From Streptomyces sp. DT2A-34 (GTDB taxonomy: Bacteria > Actinomycetota > Actinomycetes > Streptomycetales > Streptomycetaceae): DNA of 64,000 nt. A program made the position numbers and the translations under genes. The DNA is taken from positions 5,560,001-5,624,000 of the forward strand of contig NZ_JASTWJ010000001.1 of assembly GCF_030499515.1 (NCBI RefSeq). The letters are read 5' to 3'. The notes beneath the pieces are model-generated. The model did not search any database and was not told the origin of the DNA. It was given only the letters and a program-made list of their open reading frames with translations. How positions within the stretch are numbered: the first letter of the stretch is position 1; the number at the start of each line of letters is the position of its first letter. Positions 55,133 through 64,000 of the stretch are shown piece after piece.

Positions 55133-55489
55133 ATGCCCGTCCGTCTTCGCGGAGCGTCCCAAGACGCCGCAGACTTGCCCACAGCCTGTGTATACGTCGG
55201 CCCCCGCAGCCGATTCGCGAACCCGTTCAGGGCGGGAGACCGCGCTCCTTCTCCCCTCGGCCCGCCGATGGACGCGGCAGAGGCCGTGGATCTCTTCGCC
55301 GCCACGCTCCGCGGCCTGGTAGGCCGCTGCTACGCCGCCCGGTTCGCCCGCGCCCTGCGCGGTCGGGACCTGATGTGCACCTGTCCCCTCGACGTGCCGT
55401 GCCACGCCGACGTTCTCCTCCGCCTCGCCAACGAATCCGGCGACGGCGACGTGATCCGCACCTGCAACTCCCTGGAAGGCCCCCAATGA
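55133..55489 (+). CDS. DUF4326 family protein
   Basis: 118 residues. ACVYVGPRSRFANPFRAGD and MCTCPLDVPCHADVLLRLAN are the two signature blocks of DUF4326 (the CxC...CHAD motif resembles a metal site). The family is common in phages and actinobacterial integrative elements. ATG 55133 has GGGAGGG at good spacing. It overlaps the next frame by 4 bp (ATGA). Confidence 0.82.
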   Translation: MPVRLRGASQDAADLPTACVYVGPRSRFANPFRAGDRAPSPLGPPMDAAEAVDLFAATLRGLVGRCYAARFARALRGRDLMCTCPLDVPCHADVLLRLANESGDGDVIRTCNSLEGPQ

Positions 55490-55906
55490 GTCACCCGATC
55501 ATGTTCGCTGCGGCCAAGGCACCGCACGACCGCCGAGGAGCGGCGTACGGCCGCGCGGGAGAACGCCTTCCGCACCTGGGGGCCGAGATCCGTCGCAGCA
55601 GCCTCGAAGTACGCGCGCCGCCTCCTGGGCGACGAGGCGGTCACCCTCGACTGGGAGGTCCTGGGTCTCCTCTCCTTCGAAGAACACCTGCAAGCCTTCG
55701 CCTCGCTCGACACCGTCGGGGGCCAGCACCTGGAGTTGTACTACACCGACCAGGGAGGCACGGAGCGCATCCTGCTGCGGGTGTCGTGCGTGAGCTGCCC
55801 GAGTCAGCATGTGCACGAGGTGACGTCGCTGGAACAGCTCGGGCAACTGCTGTCCCAGACACCGGCCTGGCAGTCCATCGACCCGCGCGACGGAGGCAAT
55901 CTCTGA
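55486..55906 (+). pseudogene. Hypothetical integrative-element gene with a frameshift near its start
   Basis: ATG 55486 overlaps the DUF4326 stop. The first codons read MSHPIMFAAAKAPHDR; then the coherent frame shifts within GACCGC (about 55535) to TAEERRTAARENAFRTWGPR, YARRLLGDEAVTLDWEVLGL, VSCVSCPSQHVHEVTSLEQL and stops at 55904-55906. The total length is not a multiple of three, confirming a one-base-type indel. Conserved CxxC. Family seen beside DUF4326/DUF2637 genes; function unknown. Confidence 0.65.
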
Positions 55907-56211
55907 TGTCTCGCGCGCACATACAGGAGCCGGTGACCGAGCCGCAGGGTGTCTACAGCCTTCGCGGTATGACGGCCTGGGACCGTTCCGCGATCATCCT
56001 GCTCGGCGCGGCCGGCTTCGCGTTCTCCTACGACGCACTGCGGCAGATCGCCATCGCGGTCCACGCCCGGGAGACCCTGAGCTACCTGTTTCCGGTGTTC
56101 ATCGACGGGTTCATTGCGTACGGCGTCCGAGCGATAGTGCTCCTTCGACACCAGAGCTGCGGCGCTCGTCTTTACGCCTGGTTTCTCTTCCTCGCGGCCA
56201 CCGGGGCGAGA
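55906..56211 (+). pseudogene. DUF2637/SpdB-like transfer protein, cut after about 100 residues
   Basis: Begins at ATG 55906, overlapping the previous stop. It has the N-terminus and first two to three membrane spans of a DUF2637 protein (WDRSAIILLGAAGFAFSYDA, YLFPVFIDGFIAYGVRAIVL, LYAWFLFLAATGA). These spread-type proteins belong to actinobacterial conjugative elements (AICEs). At about 56206 the similarity stops and the core catabolic operon's promoter begins, so this marks the end of the element. Confidence 0.75.
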
Positions 56212-56216
56212 TTAAT

Positions 56217-56230
56217 GCAAGCACGCTTGC
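56217..56230. promoter_or_regulatory. Palindrome GCAAGC-AC-GCTTGC upstream of the atu-type operon
   Basis: Perfect 6+2+6 inverted repeat about 90 bp before the first gene. It is of a size bound by TetR-family regulators of acyl-CoA catabolism. No regulator gene is adjacent; the integrative element may have displaced it. Confidence 0.6.
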
Positions 56231-56320
56231 TTGTTTTCGCCCGCGCTGCCATGCTCCTCACCACGCCGTACGACCCCGCCGCACCACCCCGCACACCGCC
56301 GTGCCCGAGGGGAGCGCACC

Positions 56321-57111
56321 GTGCCCGATCCGACGCCCGTGTTCGACGATCTGCGCGAGGAGAGCGAGGAACTCGACCGGCTGGTCGCCGAGTTGAGCCC
56401 CGAGCGGTGGGCGCTCGCGACTCCCGCGCCCGGCTGGAGCGTCGCCCACCAGATCGCGCACCTCGTTTGGACGGACCGCTCGGCGCTGCTGGCGGTGACC
56501 GACGTGGAGGCCTTCCAGACGCTGGTGGAGAAGGCGCTGGCGACGCCGGGGTCGTTCGTCGACAAGGGGGCGGAGGAGGGGGCCGGCCTCCCGCCCGCCG
56601 AGCTGCTGGCGCGGTGGCGGGAAGGGCGCCTCGCCCTCGACACGGCCTTGCGCGAGGCGCCCCAGGGAGCCCGCTTCCCCTGGTACGGCCCACCCATGTC
56701 GGCCGCCTCCATGGCCACGGCCCGACTTATGGAGACCTGGGCCCACGGTCTGGATGTCGCCGACGCACTGGGTGTGGTGCGCACACCTACCGACCGGCTG
56801 AGGCATGTGGTGTGGATCGGGGTACGGACCCGGGACTTCGCCTTCGGTGTGCACGGACTCCCCGCGCCGCTCGACGCCTTCCGAGTCGAACTCGTCTCAC
56901 CTTCCGGCGAGTTGTGGACCTACGGCCCCGAAGACGCCCCGCAGCGCGTGACCGGCCCCGCCCTCGACTTCTGCCTGCTGGTCACCCAGCGGGCCCACCG
57001 CGGTGACCTCGCCCTGCGCGCCGAGGGCCCGGACGCCGACCGCTGGTTCGACATCGCCCAGGTCTTCGCGGGCCCGCCCGGCGAGGGCCGAGCGCCGAAG
57101 GGGGCCGCACG

Positions 57112-57115
<4 letters not shown>
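56321..57115 (+). CDS. TIGR03084 family metal-binding protein (maleylpyruvate isomerase/DinB-like)
   Basis: 264 residues. The four-helix DinB-like N-terminal domain has the metal-binding His pattern ([19 protein letters not shown] and [14 protein letters not shown]); the C-terminal sterol-carrier-like part ends [13 protein letters not shown]. It always accompanies AtuA/acyl-CoA carboxylase genes in actinobacteria. Catalytic role unknown; a thiol-dependent or detoxifying function is guessed from mycothiol-dependent relatives. GTG 56321 follows AGGGGAG; overlaps the next gene by 4 bp. Confidence 0.88.
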
Positions 57116-58811
<1,696 letters not shown>

Positions 58812-58815
<4 letters not shown>

Positions 58816-60410
58816 CCGTCCTGCCCTCCACCCTGGACACCACCGGCCCCGACCACCGGGCCAACCGCGACGCCATGCTCGCCAAGCTCGCCGACCTCGA
58901 CGCCGAGCACGCCAAGGCCCTCGCGGGCGGCGGCGACAAGTACGTCGAGCGGCACCGAAAGCGCGGCAAGCTCCTCGCCCGGGAGCGCGTCGAACTGCTC
59001 CTCGACCCCGACACGCCCTTCCTGGAGCTGTCGCCGCTGGCCGCCTGGGGCAGCGACCACACCGTCGGCGCCTCCCTCGTCACCGGCATCGGGGTCGTCG
59101 AGGGCGTGGAGTGCCTGATCACCGCCAACGACCCGACCGTGCGCGGCGGCGCGAGCAACCCCTGGTCGCTGAAGAAGGCCCTGCGCGCGAACGACATCGC
59201 GCTCGCCAACCGGCTGCCCGTCATCAACCTCGTCGAGTCGGGCGGCGCCGACCTCCCGTCCCAGAAGGAGATCTTCATCCCCGGAGGCGCCATTTTCCGG
59301 GACCTGACGCGGCTGTCGGCGGCCGGGATCCCCACCGTCGCGGTCGTCTTCGGCAACTCCACGGCCGGCGGCGCCTACGTCCCCGGCATGTCCGACCACG
59401 TGATCATGGTCAAGGAGCGCGCCAAGGTGTTCCTCGGCGGCCCGCCCCTGGTGAAGATGGCCACCGGCGAGGAGAGCGACGACGAGTCGCTGGGCGGTGC
59501 GGAGATGCACGCGCGCGTGTCGGGTCTCGCCGACTACTTCGCCGTCGACGAACCGGACGCCCTGCGCCAGGCACGCCGCGTGGTCGCCCGCCTCAACCAC
59601 CGCAAGGCGTACGGCGATCCGGGCCCCGCCGAACCCCCCAAGTACTCCGCCGACGAACTCCTCGGCATCGTCCCCGGCGACCTCAAGACCCCCTTCGACC
59701 CGCGCGAGGTCATCGCCCGGATCGTCGACGCCTCCGACTTCGACGAGTTCAAGCCGATGTACGGCACGAGCCTGACCACCGGCTGGGCGGCCCTGCACGG
59801 CTATCCGATCGGCGTGCTGGCGAACGCCCAAGGGGTCCTGTTCAGCGAGGAGTCCCAGAAGGCGGCCCAGTTCATCCAGCTGGCGAACCAGCGGGACATC
59901 CCCCTCCTCTTCCTGCACAACACCACCGGCTACATGGTGGGCAGCCAGTACGAGCAGGGCGGCATCATCAAGCACGGCGCGATGATGATCAACGCGGTCA
60001 GCAACAGCCGCGTGCCCCACCTCTCCGTCCTCATGGGCGCGTCCTACGGCGCCGGCCACTACGGCATGTGCGGCCGCGCCTACGACCCCCGTTTCCTCTT
60101 CGCCTGGCCCAGCGCCAAGTCCGCCGTCATGGGCCCCCAGCAACTCGCCGGCGTGCTCTCGATCGTCGCCCGGCAGTCGGCCGCCGCGAAGGGCCAGCCG
60201 TACGACGAGGACGCCGACGCCGCCCTCCGCGCGATGGTGGAGCAGCAGATCGAGTCGGAGTCGCTGCCCATGTTCCTGTCCGGGCGGCTGTACGACGACG
60301 GCGTCATAGATCCGCGCGACACCCGCACCGTCCTCGGTATGTGCCTGTCCGCCATCCACACGGCCCCCTATGAGGGTGCACGCGGTGGCTTCGGCGTCTT
60401 TCGGATGTGA
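58812..60410 (+). CDS. Acyl-CoA carboxylase beta subunit (carboxyltransferase)
   Basis: 532 residues. Carboxyltransferase of a biotin-dependent acyl-CoA carboxylase. Both crotonase-like halves are visible: LLDPDTPFLELSPLAAWGSD, GGADLPSQKEIFIPGGAIFRD and NSTAGGAYVPGMSDHVIMVK in the first, and LLFLHNTTGYMVGSQYEQGG with GASYGAGHYGMCGRAYDPRF in the second. The sequence resembles methylcrotonyl- and geranyl-CoA carboxylase beta subunits (AtuC/LiuB type) more than propionyl-CoA carboxylases. Next to AtuA this suggests an isoprenoid or branched acyl-CoA substrate. Four-base overlap with AtuA. Confidence 0.92.
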
Positions 60411-60415
60411 GGTCC

Positions 60416-62257
60416 ATGATTTCGAGTCTGCTGGTCGCCAACCGGGGCGAGATCGCCTGCCGCATCTTCCGCACCTGCCGTGAGTGGGGAATCCGGACGG
60501 TCGCCGTGCACTCGGACGCCGACGCGAACGCCCTCCACGCGCGCGTGGCCGACACGGCGGTACGACTGCCGGGAGCGGCGCCCGCCGACACCTACCTGGA
60601 CGGCGGCCTGATCGTGAAGGCGGCCGTCGCGTCCGGTGCGGACGCCGTCCACCCCGGCTACGGCTTCCTCTCCGAGAACGCCGGCTTCGCACGCGCCGTC
60701 CTCGACGCGGGACTCGTCTGGATCGGACCGCCGCCGGAGGCCATCGAGGCGATGGCGTCCAAGACGCGCGCCAAGGAGCTGATGGGGCTGGCGCCCCTGG
60801 GCGAGGTGACCGAGGCCGACCTGCCCGTGCTGGTGAAGGCGGCCGCGGGCGGCGGCGGGCGCGGCATGCGTGTCGTGCGCCGTCGGGAGGAGCTGACCGC
60901 CGCCCTGGAGAGCGCGCGCACCGAGGCCGCGAGCGCCTTCGGCGACGGCGAGGTGTTCGTCGAGCCGTACATCGAGAACGGCCGCCACGTCGAGGTGCAG
61001 ATCCTCGCCGACACGCACGGCACGGTCTGGGCCCTCGGCACGCGCGACTGCTCCCTCCAACGCCGCCACCAGAAGGTCATCGAGGAGGCCCCGGCACCCG
61101 GCCTGTCCGCGGGCCTCGCGGAGGAGCTGTGCGCGCTGTCCGTACGCGCCGCGCGCGCTGTGGACTACGTGGGCGCCGGCACCGTCGAGTTCCTCGTCGC
61201 CGACGGCAAGCCCCACTTCCTGGAGATGAACACCCGCCTCCAGGTCGAACACCCCGTGACGGAAGCCGTGCACGGCATCGACCTGGTCGCCCTCCAGATC
61301 CAGGTGGCCGAGGGCCACGCCCTCGAAACCGAGCCCCCACGCGCGCGTGGCCACGCGATCGAGGCCCGCCTCTACGCCGAGGACCCGGCCCACGACTGGG
61401 CCCCGCAGACCGGCACCCTGCGCCGTCTCGCCGTACCCGAAGGCGTCCGCCTGGACACCGGCTTCACCGACGGCGACGAGATCGGCGTCCACTACGACCC
61501 CATGCTCGCCAAGCTCGTCGCCCACGCCCCCACGCGCGCGGGCGCGATCCGCAAGCTCGCGGGTGCCCTGGAGCGGGCGACGCTCCACGGCCCGGTCACC
61601 AACCGGGACCTCCTCGTCCGCTCCCTGCGCCACGAGGAGTTCACGACCGCCCGGACGGACACCGGCTTCTACGACCGCCACCTCACCGAACTGACCGAGC
61701 CGGCCCCGGACCCGTACGCCCCCCTGGCCGCCGCCCTCGCCGCCGCCCACGGCCGCTCCCGCTTCGGCGGCTGGCGCAACGTGCCGTCCCAGCCGCAGGT
61801 CAAGCGATACGTCATGGCGGGCGAGGAGCACGAGGTCCGCTACCGGCACACGCGCGTGGGCCTGGAGGCCGACGGGGTGCGGGTCGTGCACGCCGATGCC
61901 GCCCTGGTCGTCCTCGAAGTGGACGGCGTACGAAGGAACTTCGAGGTCGCGAGGTACGGCGACGAGATCCACGTCAATGCCACACGCCTCACCGCGCTAC
62001 CCCGCTTCCCGGACCCGACGGCTCAGCACGCGCCGGGTTCCCTGCTCGCGCCGATGCCGGGGACGGTCGTACGAGTCGCCGAGGGCCTGACCGCAGGAGC
62101 CGCTGTACGGGCCGGAGAGCCCCTGCTGTGGCTGGAGGCGATGAAGATGCAGCACAAGATCGCGGCGCCGGTCACAGGGACGCTCACGGCTCTGCACGCC
62201 GTGCCTGGCCATCAGGTGACGGTCGGCGCATTGCTGGCGGTAGTGCAAGAAACCTAG
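60416..62257 (+). CDS. Acyl-CoA carboxylase alpha subunit (biotin carboxylase plus biotin carrier)
   Basis: 613 residues. The biotin carboxylase domain starts SLLVANRGEIACRIFRTCRE and includes the ATP-grasp loop KAAAGGGGRGMRVVRRREEL, EPYIENGRHVEVQILADTHG and the catalytic region HFLEMNTRLQVEHPVTEAVH. The C-terminal BCCP domain holds the biotinylated Lys in LWLEAMKMQHKIAAPV. It partners the beta subunit encoded just upstream. ATG 60416 gives the usual start; GTG 60407, overlapping the beta stop, is an alternative. Confidence 0.93.
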   Translation: MISSLLVANRGEIACRIFRTCREWGIRTVAVHSDADANALHARVADTAVRLPGAAPADTYLDGGLIVKAAVASGADAVHPGYGFLSENAGFARAVLDAGLVWIGPPPEAIEAMASKTRAKELMGLAPLGEVTEADLPVLVKAAAGGGGRGMRVVRRREELTAALESARTEAASAFGDGEVFVEPYIENGRHVEVQILADTHGTVWALGTRDCSLQRRHQKVIEEAPAPGLSAGLAEELCALSVRAARAVDYVGAGTVEFLVADGKPHFLEMNTRLQVEHPVTEAVHGIDLVALQIQVAEGHALETEPPRARGHAIEARLYAEDPAHDWAPQTGTLRRLAVPEGVRLDTGFTDGDEIGVHYDPMLAKLVAHAPTRAGAIRKLAGALERATLHGPVTNRDLLVRSLRHEEFTTARTDTGFYDRHLTELTEPAPDPYAPLAAALAAAHGRSRFGGWRNVPSQPQVKRYVMAGEEHEVRYRHTRVGLEADGVRVVHADAALVVLEVDGVRRNFEVARYGDEIHVNATRLTALPRFPDPTAQHAPGSLLAPMPGTVVRVAEGLTAGAAVRAGEPLLWLEAMKMQHKIAAPVTGTLTALHAVPGHQVTVGALLAVVQET

Positions 62258-62262
62258 GGGCG

Positions 62263-62312
62263 CGGGGCTGTATCGATATGCGGCTACCGCCGCGTGGGCG
62301 CGACCAGCCCCG
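62263..62312. repeat. Streptomyces intergenic repeat forming a two-stem hairpin
   Basis: CGGGGCTG (62263-62270) pairs with CAGCCCCG (62305-62312), enclosing GCGGC-TACC-GCCGC. The string around it (GGGGCGCGGGGCTGTATCGA, then GTGGGCGCGACCAGCCCC) is a dispersed repeat seen in many Streptomyces intergenic regions. Here it sits inside the operon, between the carboxylase and the dehydrogenase. Confidence 0.7.
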
Positions 62313-62339
62313 ACGAACCCGCAGCCGGAAGGAGCCCCC

Positions 62340-63473
62340 ATGCCCCCCACTCTCGAATCCGAAGAACACAAGGCCCTGCGATCCGCAGTAGCCGCCCTCG
62401 GCAAGCGCCACGGCCGCAATTTCGACCGAGAACAACTCTGGTCCGAGGCAGCCAAGCTCGGCTACCTCGGCGTCAACCTGCCGGAGGCACAAGGCGGCGG
62501 AGGCGGCGGAATCGCCGAACTCTCCATAGTTCTGGAGGAGTTGGGAGCCGCAGGCTGCCCCCTCCTCATGATGATCGTGTCTCCGGCCATCTGCGGCACA
62601 GTCATCGCTCGCTTCGGAACCGACGCGCAGAAGAGCGAATGGCTCCCCGGCCTGGCGAACGGCACCCGCACCATGGCCTTCGGCATCACCGAGCCCGACG
62701 CCGGCTCCAACAGCCACCGCATCACGACAACGGCACGCAAGGACGGCGCCGACTGGGTACTCAACGGCCGCAAGGTCTTCATCTCCGGCGTCGACATAGC
62801 CGACGCCACCCTCATAGTCGGCCGCACAGAGGACGCCCGCACCGGCCGCCTCAAACCCTGCCTCTTCATCGTCCCGCGCGACGCCGAAGGCTTCACGCGC
62901 CGCCAGATCGACATGGAACTCAACGCCGCCGAGAAGCAGTTCGAGCTCACCCTCGACGACGTACGGCTCCCCGCCGACGCCCTCGTCGGCGACGAGGACG
63001 CGGGCCTCCTCCAGCTCTTCACCGGCCTCAACCCCGAACGCATCATGACGGCCGCCTTCGCGATAGGCATGGGCCGGTACGCCCTCGCCCGTGCCGTCGA
63101 GTACGCGCGCGAGCGGACCGTATGGAACGCCCCCATCGGCGCCCACCAGGCCATCGCGCACCCCCTCGCCCAGGCGCACATCGACCTCGAACTGGCCCGC
63201 CTGATGATGCAGAAGGCGGCGTACCTGTACGACGCCGGTGACGACGTGGGCGCCGGCGAGGCCGCCAACATGGCGAAGTACGCGGCCGGGGAGGCCTGCG
63301 TGAGGGCGGTCGACCAGGCTGTGCATACTCTTGGCGGAAACGGACTCACCCGAGAATTCGGACTTGCCGCGTTGATAACCGCCGCGCGCGTGTCCCGGAT
63401 CGCTCCGGTGAGCCGGGAGATGATTCTCAACTACGTCTCCCACCAGTCCCTCGGTATGCCCAGGTCGTACTGA
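62340..63473 (+). CDS. Acyl-CoA dehydrogenase
   Basis: 377 residues, FAD flavoenzyme that introduces the alpha,beta double bond into an acyl-CoA. TMAFGITEPDAGSNSHRITT and WVLNGRKVFISGVDIADATL are the FAD/substrate domain. AVEYARERTVWNAPIGAHQA and AVDQAVHTLGGNGLTREFGL (with the catalytic-base region) complete the fold. ATG 62340 with GGAAGGAG. In the atu-type operon it probably supplies the substrate of the carboxylase. Confidence 0.92.
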   Translation: MPPTLESEEHKALRSAVAALGKRHGRNFDREQLWSEAAKLGYLGVNLPEAQGGGGGGIAELSIVLEELGAAGCPLLMMIVSPAICGTVIARFGTDAQKSEWLPGLANGTRTMAFGITEPDAGSNSHRITTTARKDGADWVLNGRKVFISGVDIADATLIVGRTEDARTGRLKPCLFIVPRDAEGFTRRQIDMELNAAEKQFELTLDDVRLPADALVGDEDAGLLQLFTGLNPERIMTAAFAIGMGRYALARAVEYARERTVWNAPIGAHQAIAHPLAQAHIDLELARLMMQKAAYLYDAGDDVGAGEAANMAKYAAGEACVRAVDQAVHTLGGNGLTREFGLAALITAARVSRIAPVSREMILNYVSHQSLGMPRSY

Positions 63474-63497
63474 CCGGCACCTGCGCAAGGAGAAACC

Positions 63498-64000
63498 GTG
63501 TTCCGCAGCGAATACGCAGAGGTCCCGTCCGTAGAGCTCCCCATCCACGAGGCCGTGCTGGGCGGGGCCGCCGCGTTCGGTGACACACCCGCGCTCATCG
63601 ACGGCACGGACGGCACCACCCTCACGTACGAACAGCTCGACCGCTTCCACCGGCGCGTCGCCGCCGCCCTCGCCGAGGCGGGCCTACGCAAGGGGGACGT
63701 CCTCGCCCTGCACAGCCCCAACACGGTCGCCTTCCCCACGGCGTTCTACGCCGCCACGCGCGCGGGTGCCTCGGTCACGATGGTGCACCCGCTCGCCACG
63801 CCCGAAGAGTTCGCCAAGCAGCTGAAGGACTCGGAGGCCCGCTGGATAGTCACCGTCTCGCCGCTGCTGGAGACGGCACGCCACGCCGCCGAACTTGCGG
63901 GCGGCGTGCAGGAGATCTTCGTGTGCGACAGCGCGCCGGGACACCGGTCCCTCATCGACCTGCTGGCGTCCGCCGCCCCCGAACCGCAGGTCGACATCGA
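63498..64000 (+). CDS. AMP-binding acyl-CoA ligase (4-coumarate-CoA ligase-like), partial
   Basis: The N-terminal 167 residues are in the window; the rest is cut off. GDTPALIDGTDGTTLTYEQL, GLRKGDVLALHSPNTVAFPT and ARWIVTVSPLLETARHAAEL match the N-terminal domain of the ANL superfamily of acyl/aryl-CoA ligases. The ATP-binding P-loop lies beyond the end. GTG 63498 follows AAGGAG. As the operon's activating enzyme it would attach CoA to the imported acid. Confidence 0.88.
   Translation, partial: MFRSEYAEVPSVELPIHEAVLGGAAAFGDTPALIDGTDGTTLTYEQLDRFHRRVAAALAEAGLRKGDVLALHSPNTVAFPTAFYAATRAGASVTMVHPLATPEEFAKQLKDSEARWIVTVSPLLETARHAAELAGGVQEIFVCDSAPGHRSLIDLLASAAPEPQVDI

Noticed and set aside
55114..57006. 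630-codon fusion through DUF4326, DUF2637 and the TIGR03084 gene
   Set aside because: It reads wrong frames of DUF4326 and the frameshifted gene; only the DUF2637 part is real, and it is truncated.
60484..62391. 635-codon plus-strand frame overlapping the carboxylase alpha gene
   Set aside because: Shifted frame, Arg/Gly/Pro-rich; the true frame contains the biotin carboxylase and BCCP motifs.

Overview
The window is high-GC actinobacterial chromosome, almost certainly Streptomyces. The evidence is the GC-rich third codon positions, many GTG starts, leaderless promoters, ATGA/GTGA overlaps, several helix-turn-helix/DUF5753 plus DUF397 loci, a FemX-type ligase, a CebR operator, and the stem-loop repeats that litter Streptomyces intergenic regions. 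No rRNA, tRNA or CRISPR array was seen.

Layout. 0-9 kb: the 5' part of an MFS exporter, a DUF3027 protein, a PD-(D/E)XK-type nuclease relative, an HTH protein, an anti-sigma-like ATPase facing a broken HTH/DUF5753 gene with two DUF397 genes, a frameshifted secreted-protein gene with a membrane partner, and a PBP4-type D,D-carboxypeptidase. 9-30 kb is mostly ordinary core: a sacsin-type GHKL ATPase, two tandem secreted paralogues, a CtpE-like P-type ATPase, an NCS2 permease, a MarR/MFS operon with a clear operator, Uma2, GNAT, ThpR, a NarL-type two-component pair, an orphan binding protein, an aldo/keto reductase facing a SnoaL-like protein, and two small secreted proteins. 30-36 kb: an SGNH hydrolase, an anchored beta-propeller, a TetR/DrrAB efflux locus, a 200-bp MITE, and a CebR-controlled GH5-CBM2 cellulase.

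36-42 kb is accessory: a PucR-type regulator, a truncated ketoacyl synthase III, DUF397 and DUF6879 proteins, and intact and broken HTH/DUF5753 genes. 42-50 kb returns to core: serC, a giant FAD/Fe-S oxidoreductase, FemX, an EamA exporter and a P450. 50-56.2 kb is a gene graveyard: two inverted copies of a SpoIIE-type ATPase C-terminus, a headless pectinesterase, a glyoxalase/ATPase chimaera, an IS5 remnant, and remnants of an integrative element (XRE regulator, DUF4326, frameshifted gene, cut-off DUF2637/SpdB). Inside this debris sits an intact pair: a small secreted protein and a sulfotransferase.

From 56.2 kb to the end runs a tightly coupled catabolic operon: TIGR03084 protein, AtuA, acyl-CoA carboxylase beta and biotin-carrying alpha subunits, acyl-CoA dehydrogenase and an acyl-CoA ligase. 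It is preceded by a palindromic operator and probably degrades branched or isoprenoid acyl-CoAs.

The best leads for something undescribed are the secreted-peptide/sulfotransferase pair (52.8-54.2 kb), the DUF397 protein with its unknown partner (38.3-39.1 kb), the tandem secreted proteins with duplicated upstream elements (12.6-14.8 kb), and the concentration of HTH/DUF397 loci at different stages of decay. All calls come from reading the sequence only; no database search was run.
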